The translations under genes were made by a program, and so were the position numbers. From Acidimicrobiales bacterium (GTDB taxonomy: Bacteria; Actinomycetota; Acidimicrobiia; Acidimicrobiales; JABEUL01), in contig JABEUL010000280.1 in assembly GCA_013044465.1 (NCBI GenBank), positions 1 to 13,064 of the forward strand: a DNA stretch of 13,064 nt, written 5' to 3'. This document shows, in pieces, positions 1 through 7,220 of the stretch. Below the pieces are notes generated by a model, which saw only the letters and a program-made list of their open reading frames with translations, had not been told where the DNA came from and did not search any database. Positions within the stretch are counted from its first letter, which is position 1, and each line of letters begins with the position of its first letter.

Positions 1-262
1 GTAGCGGAGACGGTGGAGAGTAAAAAGATGGGATCGAAGTAGATGATGGATCATAAGAAGCACTGGTAAATTTAACCGGACCTGATGGCTGGGTGGTAGA
101 TGCGGAATTATTGGAAGAGCTACATGCACTTAGTAAAACGCTAATTACAACTGCAAGGAGCACAAGATTTAACATTCTAAATTTAAAAAGCGCTCTTAAT
201 CCTGTGCCACTGTGTGTAAGCTCGATATCATTATGTGTCAAGTCAGATGTGTTTTTAAGCAC
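1..262 (-). CDS. Putative lipoprotein, partial (runs off the left edge)
   Basis: On the minus strand an open frame enters from the left edge with no stop inside the window. From the ATG at 175 it reads MLNLVLLAVVISVLLSACSS, a hydrophobic stretch ending in a lipobox (L-S-A-C). A Ser/Thr/Pro/Asn-rich segment follows, typical of the linker after the lipidated Cys of a bacterial lipoprotein exported by Sec and anchored outside the membrane. I placed the start at the GTG at 262 because GGGAGG lies 4 nt upstream (267-272). That adds 29 residues, including Arg/Lys just before the hydrophobic segment. The ATG at 175 has no ribosome binding site but gives a more usual short signal peptide, so the start is uncertain. 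It is read in the same direction as the DUF393 gene, 76 bp downstream of it. The mature domain lies outside the window, so no function can be given. Confidence 0.6.
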   Translation of the reverse strand, partial: MLKNTSDLTHNDIELTHSGTGLRALFKFRMLNLVLLAVVISVLLSACSSSNNSASTTQPSGPVKFTSASYDPSSTSIPSFYSPPSPL

Positions 263-266
263 GAAA

Positions 267-272
267 CCTCCC
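267..272 (-). promoter_or_regulatory. Ribosome binding site for the GTG start of the lipoprotein gene
   Basis: GGGAGG on the minus strand lies 4 nt before the GTG at 262. It is the only strong Shine-Dalgarno sequence near the beginning of the lipoprotein frame, and it is the reason for preferring the longer start over the ATG at 175. Confidence 0.45.
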
Positions 273-322
273 GGCCTCAATTCGTTTGAAATTAATTTTA
301 TCGCCTTTGGATATAGTGCGTG

Positions 323-341
323 TAGTTACCGAGAGTAACTA
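323..341. repeat. Perfect 7-bp inverted repeat over the DUF393 stop codon
   Basis: TAGTTAC and GTAACTA (323-329 and 335-341) are separated by the 5-nt loop CGAGA. The right arm contains the stop codon of the DUF393 gene (339-341 on the minus strand). No run of T follows in either direction, so an intrinsic terminator is not well supported. A protein-binding palindrome or a 3'-end mRNA hairpin are alternatives. Confidence 0.4.
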
Positions 342-791
342 GAGGTCATCGCAGTTAGAAGGCACTGCTTGGGCAAGCGATGCCGGGATTAATCGCCCAA
401 ATTGAGATCGGTGACTTGCAACAAATCTATAAGAATTATCGACCAAGTGGCTTAGAAATGTAATTTTAGAAGCTGATTCAATAAAGCGTTTTCCAAAAGG
501 AAGTTCTTGCAAAAGCGCAAATACCGCATTGCCAAATCTAGTCACTTCACCCTCTGATGACATGACCACGAAAGAGGAATATCTGGTTGGCTCATCGTAA
601 TTGGACAAGACACCTAGAGCAATAGGTGCACAAAATGGGACCCAGTCAATATTTGATTTGACTCTAGCAAGTTTATTTAATCCATTGAACAGGATCTGGA
701 TGAGGTGGATCATTCCTCGACACATTTGACACTCTTGGTCGTAGAACACATAAGCACTTGTGTTACTCACTCTTCTTATATTAACCTCCAT
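339..791 (-). CDS. DCC-family (DUF393) thiol-disulfide oxidoreductase-like protein
   Basis: A 150-residue protein with the hallmark N-terminal motif of the DUF393/YuxK (DCC) family: a beta strand, then Y-D-Q-E-C-Q-M-C (Cys21 and Cys24), a CxxC pair after an acidic residue. The C-terminal part, Y-R-F-V-A-S-H-R followed by F-G-R, also matches the family's conserved end (tyrosine, then Ala-x-x-Arg, then Gly-Arg). Family members are about 110-150 residues and are predicted to be thioredoxin-fold proteins. Their substrates are largely unknown, so a redox role is inferred. No signal peptide is seen, so it is probably cytoplasmic. The start is the ATG at 791, without a clear Shine-Dalgarno sequence. 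The gene is divergent from the hydrolase gene (48 bp between starts) and co-directional with the lipoprotein gene. Confidence 0.8.
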   Translation of the reverse strand: MEVNIRRVSNTSAYVFYDQECQMCRGMIHLIQILFNGLNKLARVKSNIDWVPFCAPIALGVLSNYDEPTRYSSFVVMSSEGEVTRFGNAVFALLQELPFGKRFIESASKITFLSHLVDNSYRFVASHRSQFGRLIPASLAQAVPSNCDDL

Positions 792-827
792 TATGAGTCT
801 TACTACGCTTTAGATGACAATATTTTT

Positions 828-834
828 GAAAGGA
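828..834 (+). promoter_or_regulatory. Ribosome binding site that sets the hydrolase start
   Basis: GAAAGGA ends 5 nt before the ATG at 840. The open frame extends upstream to an ATG at 705, but that part overlaps the divergent DUF393 gene and has no hydrolase similarity, so this site decides the start. Confidence 0.6.
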
Positions 835-839
835 TATCA

Positions 840-1736
840 ATGCCAAGCGAGGAAATGCAGCGAATAATAGATATGGTGCCAGCAACTGCACCTTTTAATT
901 CTGGGGACTTAAAAACTAGAAGGGAATCACTGGATTTTATTGGCATTGCTGTTTCAGAAATAGAAGGCTCCACCTATCAAGATGTATTGGCAAATTCAAT
1001 AGAGGCCCAATGGATAAATGTTCCTAATGGTCAAGACCACTCTAAGGTCCTTCTTTACCTCCACGGTGGAGGTTACAGCGTAGGCTCGATTATCTCTCAT
1101 AGAAGACTGGCGGGCAAGATAGCTGATAGCGCCAAATTAGACCGTGCTTTAATTCCAAATTACAGATTGGCTCCTGAAAATCCATACCCTGGGGCAATTG
1201 AAGATGCTTTAAGCATATACAAGTGGTTGGTTAATGATCAAAATGTTTCTCCAGATCAGATTGTTGTCGCAGGCGACAGTGCAGGAGGAGGGCTATGCGC
1301 AGCTTTGTTGCTCTCAATTAAACAAAATGGCTTGGATATGCCAGGAGGGGCAGTGTTTTTGTCACCATGGCTTGACTTGACTGGATCTGGCGAATCTGCA
1401 AAGACTAGGCGAGACCGAGATCCTATGTTGACTCCTGAGATGCTGGATGACTTTGCCGCAATTTATTGCCAAGGCCAAGTTGCACTTACAGAACCTTTAG
1501 TATCGCCTCTATTTGGCGATTTTGCCGGATTTCCAAAATGCCTTATTCAGGTAGGCGATGCAGAAATACTTTTGAGTGACTCTACAAGATTTCACGAAAA
1601 GCTTATTGAAGCTGGAGTTAATGCAACCATTGAAATATTTGATGACATGATACATGTTTTCCAAATATTTGGTGGGATGGCGCCTGAGCCAACGGAGGCA
1701 GTTTCAAAGATTGGAAACTGGATCGAGCAGCTATAA
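840..1736 (+). CDS. Alpha/beta hydrolase fold-3 esterase (HSL family)
   Basis: A 298-residue carboxylic-ester hydrolase of the hormone-sensitive-lipase family (family IV). The oxyanion-hole motif H-G-G-G is at residues 75-78 and the nucleophile elbow G-D-S-A-G-G at 145-150, with Ser147 as nucleophile. The charge-relay acid lies in the V-G-D-A-E-I-L-L segment (Glu242 or Asp240) and the histidine is His272 in I-H-V-F. The proline/arginine segment Y-R-L-A-P-E-x-P-Y-P (108-117) is also typical of the family. Length is normal and no signal peptide is present, so it probably acts in the cytoplasm on short acyl esters; the natural substrate cannot be told. It is convergent with the IlvX-like gene, with only 7 bp between the stop codons. 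Confidence 0.9.
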   Translation: MPSEEMQRIIDMVPATAPFNSGDLKTRRESLDFIGIAVSEIEGSTYQDVLANSIEAQWINVPNGQDHSKVLLYLHGGGYSVGSIISHRRLAGKIADSAKLDRALIPNYRLAPENPYPGAIEDALSIYKWLVNDQNVSPDQIVVAGDSAGGGLCAALLLSIKQNGLDMPGGAVFLSPWLDLTGSGESAKTRRDRDPMLTPEMLDDFAAIYCQGQVALTEPLVSPLFGDFAGFPKCLIQVGDAEILLSDSTRFHEKLIEAGVNATIEIFDDMIHVFQIFGGMAPEPTEAVSKIGNWIEQL

Positions 1737-1751
1737 AAAAGCTTTAATAGC
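1730..1751. terminator. Possible weak bidirectional hairpin between convergent genes
   Basis: GCTAT (1730-1734) and ATAGC (1747-1751) can pair around an A-rich/T-containing loop that holds both stop codons of the convergent hydrolase and IlvX-like genes. The stem is short and AT-rich, so this is only a candidate. Confidence 0.25.
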
Positions 1752-3300
1752 CTATTCCCTCAGGCAATACTGCATGGATTAAATGGGGGCCTTCTGTGGC
1801 ATAAGACTTTGAAATTGCATCAGATAACTCTTCGGCGGTTTCTGCTCTAGTAGCTGGGACTCCTAAGCCTTTTGCAAGTTCGAGAAAATTCATATCGGGA
1901 TTGGATATATCAAGCATCCCTAGCGCAATTGGCCCAGGGCTCCCAGCGCCTACTCGGCTTAACTCCATTTCCAAAATTGCGTACCTGCGATTATCCAAAA
2001 TAACCGTAGTCACATCAAGGCCTTCTCTAGCTTGAGTCCAAAGGGACTGAAAAGTATAAAGGGCAGAACCATCCGCTTGAAGCGAAAGAACGCGCCTTCC
2101 CTTAGCCCCAACAGCGGCGCCAGTGGCAACCGGCATACCTTGTCCGATCGCACCACCAGTTAAAGTCAAAACATCATGTGGTGGACCACCTGCAGTGGCA
2201 CCTGCAATAAAAATCCCCCCTGTATTGCTTTCATCACTTATTATTAGATCCTCAATCATCGTAGAGGCTATTGCAGCAGCCAACTTTTCGGCATTTAGTG
2301 ACCCCGTGGGTTTGCCCGGGATCTCACGATTTAAAAGTATTGGTTCACTGGCACCAATCATGTCACCCAACTCTGAAAGCGCACCTATTGCATCATGGCC
2401 CAGTTCAGATAAGGTGTGGAGTGTAGCGCCTTCTGGGACTAGATCACTTGGTTGATTTGGATATGCGAAAAAAGATACGGGAGCTTTTGCATCTACAAGT
2501 ATTATGTGTTTGATGCCGCTAAGTTGAGCTACCACAAATTCTGCGAGGTAGCCTAACCGCTCGACTGGTGGGATGCCTGAACCTCTTTCTAACCGAGCAG
2601 GAAAGGTCTCGGCAAGCAGTTTCGCACCGGATTTTTTTGAAACTGCCGATGCGAGTTCAAGACCTTGTAGTCTTAAAACGTTCCCTCCAACAATGAGGGC
2701 AGTTGGTTCACCTGATTCCAGGACTTGAGCAATCTCTTTGATCTTCTCAGCCGATACTTTAGGTCTTGGGGGCACTTCGAGTGGTTTTGCACTTCCTGAA
2801 GCTTGCGACCAGGCTAGGTCTGCTGGAAGGAGCAAAGTTGCAACTTGACCAGGCGGACCATAACTAGCCCTAACCGCTTGAGCTGCATGGAGTGCCACTT
2901 CATCTGGAGTGGTTGAACTCTGAAACCAACCAGAGACATTCATTGCCAGACTTTTAACATCTGACTCAAGTGGTGCATCATATTGGTGGTGATATGTGGC
3001 ATGGTCGCCAACGATATTCACTAATGGCGAATGTGCCCTTCTTGCATTATGCAGGTTGGCAATTCCGTTTCCAAGACCAGGTCCAAGATGCAACAGAGTA
3101 GCTGCAGGCTTCCCAGTCATCCTGGCGTATCCGTCGGCGGCTCCTGTTGCCACTCCTTCAAAAAGGGCCAAAATCGAGTGCATCTCAGGGACTTCATCAA
3201 GGGCTGCCACGAAATGCATCTCCGAGGTGCCTGGATTCATGAAACATGTGGTTACCCCAGAATCCACGAGAGTCTTTATTAGTGCTCCTGCTCCATTCAC
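1744..3300 (-). CDS. ilvX: IlvX-like acetolactate-synthase homologue (thiamine-diphosphate enzyme)
   Basis: A 518-residue ThDP-dependent enzyme with the usual order: N-terminal pyrimidine-binding domain, central domain, C-terminal pyrophosphate-binding domain. Visible features are N-P-G-T-S-E (22-27), the cofactor-activating Glu48 in L-F-E-G-V, H-L-G-P-G-L-G-N-G (71-79), and the Mg/ThDP motif from A-D-G-S (409-412, metal ligand Asp410) to Asn437. The usual G-D-G appears as A-D-G. From memory it closely resembles mycobacterial IlvX, annotated as an acetohydroxyacid synthase large-subunit homologue; the true reaction could be another 2-oxoacid decarboxylase or carboligase. I chose the GTG at 3300 because AAAGGA precedes it by 7 nt and family members begin at M-N-G-A; an upstream ATG at 3345 would add 15 unrelated residues. 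No regulatory subunit gene is nearby. It follows the FAD oxidoreductase after 144 bp. Confidence 0.85.
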   Translation of the reverse strand: MNGAGALIKTLVDSGVTTCFMNPGTSEMHFVAALDEVPEMHSILALFEGVATGAADGYARMTGKPAATLLHLGPGLGNGIANLHNARRAHSPLVNIVGDHATYHHQYDAPLESDVKSLAMNVSGWFQSSTTPDEVALHAAQAVRASYGPPGQVATLLLPADLAWSQASGSAKPLEVPPRPKVSAEKIKEIAQVLESGEPTALIVGGNVLRLQGLELASAVSKKSGAKLLAETFPARLERGSGIPPVERLGYLAEFVVAQLSGIKHIILVDAKAPVSFFAYPNQPSDLVPEGATLHTLSELGHDAIGALSELGDMIGASEPILLNREIPGKPTGSLNAEKLAAAIASTMIEDLIISDESNTGGIFIAGATAGGPPHDVLTLTGGAIGQGMPVATGAAVGAKGRRVLSLQADGSALYTFQSLWTQAREGLDVTTVILDNRRYAILEMELSRVGAGSPGPIALGMLDISNPDMNFLELAKGLGVPATRAETAEELSDAISKSYATEGPHLIHAVLPEGIGY

Positions 3301-3307
3301 TTGCAAG

Positions 3308-3313
3308 TCCTTT
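3308..3313 (-). promoter_or_regulatory. Ribosome binding site for the GTG start of the IlvX-like gene
   Basis: AAAGGA on the minus strand lies 7 nt before the GTG at 3300. It supports this start over the longer reading from 3345. Confidence 0.55.
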
Positions 3314-3345
3314 CTAGTTCGGCTTCGAAACCAAATAGTTCTCAA

Positions 3346-3374
3346 AAACTAGCCGTAGCCATCCCTGAAATCAA
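3346..3374 (-). promoter_or_regulatory. Candidate sigma70-type promoter of the IlvX-like gene
   Basis: On the minus strand TTGATT (3374-3369) and TAGTTT (3351-3346) are separated by exactly 17 bp, the standard -35/-10 arrangement. A transcript from here would have a leader of roughly 40 nt containing the ribosome binding site. It suggests the gene can be transcribed separately from the FAD oxidoreductase. This is recognised by eye only. Confidence 0.35.
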
Positions 3375-3444
3375 GACGACTTCAGCCATCTTATATGCTT
3401 TTTCCTGACTCTAGCTATAAATGATCTATTACTGGAGGTTGTAT

Positions 3445-4821
3445 CTAATCAGGAATCAGGTGACCTGGGTTCATGATCCCTTCTGGGTCAAAAACCAACT
3501 TTATTTTTCTCCACAACTCAATTATCAATGGATCTACCAATTCCTTCACAAAGGGAAGCTTTTCAGTTCCAACTCCGTGTTCACCTGAAATTGCGCCACC
3601 TAAGTCGGTGCCGGTTTTAAGAATTGAAAGCATTAACGCATGGAGCTTTGTCTTGTCTGGTTGAAAAACGCTTAGGTGTACGTTCCCGTCTCCAACATGT
3701 CCACACCCAGCAATTAACGCTCCATCACTTGCAGCTAATTCTGCAACTTTTGAAAGATAGATTGGCATGGCACTTCTGGGGACAACTACATCGATGACAT
3801 CATTTGCACCTGCCGATTTGGCTGCCCAAAAAGCCTTCTCTCTAGCGTCAATTAACGCTAGTGCGGCACTTGCTGGCAAGACATAGATATCCAATGCGCC
3901 TAGTTCATCAAGCAAGTTTGCTGTGAATTCAACATCTTGATCAGAACGACTTTCATCGGTGCTCTCTATTACTACCAACAGATAGGCCATGGCTTTGGAC
4001 TTAATTTCATCTGAAATTCCTAGATCCAAGCCTGCGTTAGAACTTGCGCCAGCCATTGCGAGAAAATCCAGATACTCTAAAATACTTGGCGATATTCCCG
4101 AAGTAATAATTTTTGGAACTGCTCCGGCAATCTCGTCGATTGTGGCAAAAGGTGCAAGAACAGTAGAGCTATGTCTAAGAATTGGAGTTATCTTAACCGT
4201 GACTTTAGTAATCAATGCCAGTGTTCCTTCTGATCCAACTAGAAGTTGGGTGAGATCGTAACCAGTTGAAATTTTAGAAATCTTGCCACCGGTATTGATA
4301 ACGTCGCCATTTGGAAGCACTGCTTGAATGCCTAATATGTGATTTCGAGTCACACCATGTCGAACAGCCCTCATCCCACCAGCATTGGTTGCGACGTTGC
4401 CCCCAATAGTGGCTGAGGACTCACCGGGTTGCACTGCATAAAAAAATCCATGTGGAGCCAAAGCTTCATTTAGTTGGCTCAAGGTAACCCCAGGTTCTAC
4501 AACTGCCACCTGATTTTCAAGATCGATCTCTAGAATACTGCTCATTCGGTCAAAAGCCACCACAATGCCGTTTTCAAGCGGGCTGCATGCTCCGCACATC
4601 CCAGATCCCGCACCACGAGCAGTAACGGGAGTCTTAGTGGCACTTGCAATCTTTAAGATCTCGACCACTTGGGCAGAAGAGTTTGGGTGAAGTACGGCCT
4701 TTGGGAAAATTGGAATAAGGGTCAGTGCTTCGTCGTGTGTGAAATCCACATTTATGGACTTGCCTGACTCTAGGGAGTGTTCCCCAACTACTGCTCTCAG
4801 AGATTCAATGAGATCTGACAT
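3445..4821 (-). CDS. FAD-binding oxidoreductase, GlcD / D-lactate dehydrogenase type
   Basis: A 458-residue flavoprotein of the FAD-linked 2-hydroxyacid oxidase/dehydrogenase family (glycolate oxidase GlcD, D-lactate dehydrogenase, D-2-hydroxyglutarate dehydrogenase). The N-terminal PCMH-type FAD domain shows A-R-G-A-G-S-G (68-74), V-E-P-G-V (108-112), the segment from Q-P-G-E-S-S-A-T-I-G-G-N to N-A-G-G (131-149), and the glycine motif G-S-E-G-T-L (196-201). The C-terminal domain has G-H-V-G-D-G-N-V-H (374-382) and G-E-H-G-V-G (413-418), the conserved His/Glu metal and substrate motifs. It oxidises a D-2-hydroxyacid to a 2-oxoacid; which one cannot be read from sequence. The ATG at 4821 has AAGGAAAG six bases upstream. 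It lies 34 bp after glpX and is probably co-transcribed with it. No GlcE or GlcF partner is present, which favours a single-subunit dehydrogenase. Confidence 0.9.
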   Translation of the reverse strand: MSDLIESLRAVVGEHSLESGKSINVDFTHDEALTLIPIFPKAVLHPNSSAQVVEILKIASATKTPVTARGAGSGMCGACSPLENGIVVAFDRMSSILEIDLENQVAVVEPGVTLSQLNEALAPHGFFYAVQPGESSATIGGNVATNAGGMRAVRHGVTRNHILGIQAVLPNGDVINTGGKISKISTGYDLTQLLVGSEGTLALITKVTVKITPILRHSSTVLAPFATIDEIAGAVPKIITSGISPSILEYLDFLAMAGASSNAGLDLGISDEIKSKAMAYLLVVIESTDESRSDQDVEFTANLLDELGALDIYVLPASAALALIDAREKAFWAAKSAGANDVIDVVVPRSAMPIYLSKVAELAASDGALIAGCGHVGDGNVHLSVFQPDKTKLHALMLSILKTGTDLGGAISGEHGVGTEKLPFVKELVDPLIIELWRKIKLVFDPEGIMNPGHLIPD

Positions 4822-4855
4822 TTTGGACTTTCCTTGATTTTAAAGTTTCGTTTTT

Positions 4856-5851
4856 TTAACCGAATTCGATTTGGGAGTACTCTTTCAATTTATGCAGAGC
4901 ATGCCTTGCCTCAATCGTGCGCACTGTTCCAGACTTTGATCTCATTACCAAAGACTGAGTAGTTGCTCCAGCCGCCGTATATCTCACGCCTCTAAGTAGC
5001 TCCCCATCAGTGATTCCAGTGGCAGCGAAAAAGCAGTTTCCGCCCCTCACTAGATCATCTGATGACAAAATCTTGTCAAGATCGTAACCTGCACTAATAG
5101 CAGCGTCTCTCTCTGAATCATTTCTTGGCCAAAGCCTTCCTTGGATCTCTCCACCCATGCATTTAAGCGCAGCAGCGGCAATTATGCCTTCTGGAGTTCC
5201 ACCAATCCCAAACAAAATGTCGGCACCAGATTCTGGCCATGCAGTAGCTATCGCGCCTGCAACATCGCCATCTGTAATTAATCGGATCCTAGCGCCTGTC
5301 TCTCTAACTTGACGAATTAGATCGTTGTGGCGATCCCGTTCTAAAATCACTGCTGTTACGTCTCTAACTGCTTTGCCTTTCGCTTTGGCAACAGCTTCAA
5401 TGTTTTCTGCCGGGCTAGCCTCGATACTTACTTTGCCGCACGACTCAGGGCCAACAGCCAGCTTCTCCATGTAAACACATGGACCTGGGTCAAACATTGT
5501 TCCCCGTTCGCTAACTGCAATAACGCTTAGTGCTCCGCCTCTCCCGAGCGAAGTTGGCGTAGTGCCGTCTATTGGGTCAACTGCAATGTCAGTAACAGGA
5601 GGCGAGCCATCCCCGATCTTTTCACCGTTATAAAGCATGGGCGCTTCGTCTTTTTCGCCCTCGCCAATAACAACTATCCCATCCATGGGAACAGTAGAGA
5701 GAACTACTCTCATAGCATCTACTGCTGCGGCATCGGCGCCCTCCTTGTCGCCTCGTCCCATCCACCTGCCCGCAGCTAATGCGGCGGCTTCTGTAACTCT
5801 AACTAGCTCCATGGCTAGATTCCTATCGGGTGCTTGTCGTTCAATGGTCAC
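4856..5851 (-). CDS. glpX: Class II fructose-1,6-bisphosphatase GlpX
   Basis: A 331-residue enzyme that hydrolyses fructose 1,6-bisphosphate to fructose 6-phosphate, a gluconeogenic step in the cytoplasm; in many actinobacteria GlpX is the main or only FBPase. Signature motifs of the Li-sensitive, metal-dependent phosphatase fold are visible: G-R-G-D-K (32-36), G-E-G-E-K-D-E-A-P-M-L (63-73), the catalytic D-P-I-D-G-T-T (92-98) and G-I-G-G-T-P-E-G (around 216-223). Length fits the family. The start is the GTG at 5851; the next in-frame ATG (5812) would cut the conserved N-terminal helix. There is no Shine-Dalgarno sequence before the GTG, but TAACTT lies 7 nt upstream, so the mRNA is possibly leaderless. 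It is divergent from murA across 35 bp and is followed by the FAD oxidoreductase gene. Confidence 0.96.
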   Translation of the reverse strand: MTIERQAPDRNLAMELVRVTEAAALAAGRWMGRGDKEGADAAAVDAMRVVLSTVPMDGIVVIGEGEKDEAPMLYNGEKIGDGSPPVTDIAVDPIDGTTPTSLGRGGALSVIAVSERGTMFDPGPCVYMEKLAVGPESCGKVSIEASPAENIEAVAKAKGKAVRDVTAVILERDRHNDLIRQVRETGARIRLITDGDVAGAIATAWPESGADILFGIGGTPEGIIAAAALKCMGGEIQGRLWPRNDSERDAAISAGYDLDKILSSDDLVRGGNCFFAATGITDGELLRGVRYTAAGATTQSLVMRSKSGTVRTIEARHALHKLKEYSQIEFG

Positions 5852-5886
5852 GATAAGTAAGTTAGTCGGTAGGGCATACTAATGTT
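5852..5886. promoter_or_regulatory. Compact divergent glpX/murA promoter region
   Basis: Only 35 bp separate the two GTG start codons. On the plus strand CATACT (5875-5880) lies 6 nt before the murA GTG at 5887. On the minus strand TAACTT (5864-5859) lies 7 nt before the glpX GTG at 5851. Both hexamers resemble a -10 box at the distance expected if transcription starts at the first base of the start codon, and neither gene has a Shine-Dalgarno sequence. Leaderless transcripts from both genes are inferred; leaderless mRNAs are common in actinobacteria. The -35 regions would overlap the opposite promoter or gene. Confidence 0.45.
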
Positions 5887-7173
5887 GTGAACTTTATGAA
5901 AGCAATCGAAATTAGGGGTGCATCCCCCTTGCAAGGAACTGTAGAAATCCAAGGTGCCAAGAACTCGGTACTAAAGCTCCTAGTTGCTACGATTCTCGCC
6001 CCGAGTCGGCACAAATTATGCCATGTACCTGCAATAACAGATGTTTACGACATGGTCGAGCTGATTAAATCATTGGGCGTAACTGCCTCGATTTCGCCCG
6101 AAAATCACTCAATTATCGTCGATACCCCTAGTGATATCGGATCTGAACCACCTGGCGAATTAGTTGAAAAAATGAGGGCCTCGGTCGTGCTTTTGGGCCC
6201 TCTTTTGACAAAAACCGGTTTTGCGAGACTTCCACTTCCTGGGGGAGACGATTTAGGCCCTAGGCCGATAGATATTCATATTCGCTGCCTGGAAGCCATG
6301 GGGGCAGAAATTAAGCTCACAGACGCTGAAATTGTGGCTAGAACAAGAGGAAATCGACTGGTTGGAACCAGGCTCGTTCTCGAATATCCCAGCCACACTG
6401 CAACCGACAATTTGATAATGGCGGCATCTCTGGCTACTGGCACCACAATTATTGAAAATGCTGCTAGAGAGCCAGAAGTAGTTGATTTGGCGACTTATTT
6501 GAATTCAATGGGAGCGAAAATTAAAGGAGCTGGGACTTCGAGAATCGAAATCGATGGGGTAAGTGAACTCACACCTACGAAAGAGCACTATGTGGTCCCA
6601 GACAGAGTTGAAGCGGCGACTTTTTTAGGAGCAGTAGGAATGTTAGGGGGCGAGATTTTCTTGTCTGGGGCGAGAGCTCATCACATGGATATGCTTTTAG
6701 TTAAATTAGATGAAATAGGGGTCAAGACCACACCTACTGATGAGGGTATTTTGGCACGATCTAGTGGAATGCCCAGGTCAATAGATATTTCGACCCTCCC
6801 ATATCCAGGAGTAGCAACGGATTACAAGCCAATGCTTGTAACCCTTTTAAGCATTGCTAAAGGGGTCTCTATCGTGACTGAAAATCTCTTTATCGGACGA
6901 TTTCGCTACGTAGAGGAGCTTGTCAAAATGGGCGCGGATATTAGAACCGAGGGCCATCACGTTGTAGTAAGAGGAGTTCCAAGGCTAAAAGGGGCCAAGG
7001 TAAAATCTCATGATATTAGGGCTGGTGCAGCCTTAGTACTTGCTGGTCTGGTAGGTGAAGGCACCACATATGTGACCGATATTTTCCATATTGAAAGAGG
7101 GTATGAGAATCTGGTGGGCAAATTATCGGAACTAGGGGCCAATATCGGGATTGTTGATTCTGGTGAAATTTAG
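5887..7173 (+). CDS. murA: UDP-N-acetylglucosamine 1-carboxyvinyltransferase MurA (Asp in place of catalytic Cys)
   Basis: A 428-residue EPSP-synthase-fold enzyme that transfers enolpyruvate from PEP to UDP-GlcNAc, the first committed step of peptidoglycan synthesis, in the cytoplasm. The conserved Lys-Asn pair of Q-G-A-K-N-S is at residues 25-26, and Arg97 lies in K-M-R-A-S. The catalytic-loop motif reads G-G-D-D-L-G-P-R-P-I-D (119-129), where fosfomycin-sensitive enzymes have Cys (E. coli Cys115). Asp121 (codon GAC at 6247) occupies that place, as in Mycobacterium tuberculosis MurA, a known fosfomycin-insensitive form. Length is normal. The start is either the GTG at 5887, which fits a leaderless transcript, or the ATG at 5896 three codons later; the motifs are unaffected. 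It is divergent from glpX and 112 bp before meaB. Confidence 0.97.
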   Translation: MNFMKAIEIRGASPLQGTVEIQGAKNSVLKLLVATILAPSRHKLCHVPAITDVYDMVELIKSLGVTASISPENHSIIVDTPSDIGSEPPGELVEKMRASVVLLGPLLTKTGFARLPLPGGDDLGPRPIDIHIRCLEAMGAEIKLTDAEIVARTRGNRLVGTRLVLEYPSHTATDNLIMAASLATGTTIIENAAREPEVVDLATYLNSMGAKIKGAGTSRIEIDGVSELTPTKEHYVVPDRVEAATFLGAVGMLGGEIFLSGARAHHMDMLLVKLDEIGVKTTPTDEGILARSSGMPRSIDISTLPYPGVATDYKPMLVTLLSIAKGVSIVTENLFIGRFRYVEELVKMGADIRTEGHHVVVRGVPRLKGAKVKSHDIRAGAALVLAGLVGEGTTYVTDIFHIERGYENLVGKLSELGANIGIVDSGEI

Positions 7174-7220
7174 GTAAGTAATTATAAAAGAGCTAGTAGA
7201 ATTAGAAGTATTCCATTAAT

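Noticed and set aside
93..338. An 81-codon plus-strand open frame at the left end
   Set aside because: It has no recognisable protein features and lies opposite a minus-strand frame with a clear lipoprotein signal sequence, lipobox and ribosome binding site.
705..839. A 45-residue N-terminal extension of the alpha/beta hydrolase
   Set aside because: It overlaps the divergent DUF393 coding region, lacks family similarity, and a good ribosome binding site precedes the ATG at 840.
1744..3300. Glyoxylate carboligase (Gcl), suggested by the GlcD-type neighbour
   Set aside because: Gcl lacks the cofactor-activating Glu, which is present here as Glu48, and the sequence resembles IlvX-type proteins more closely.
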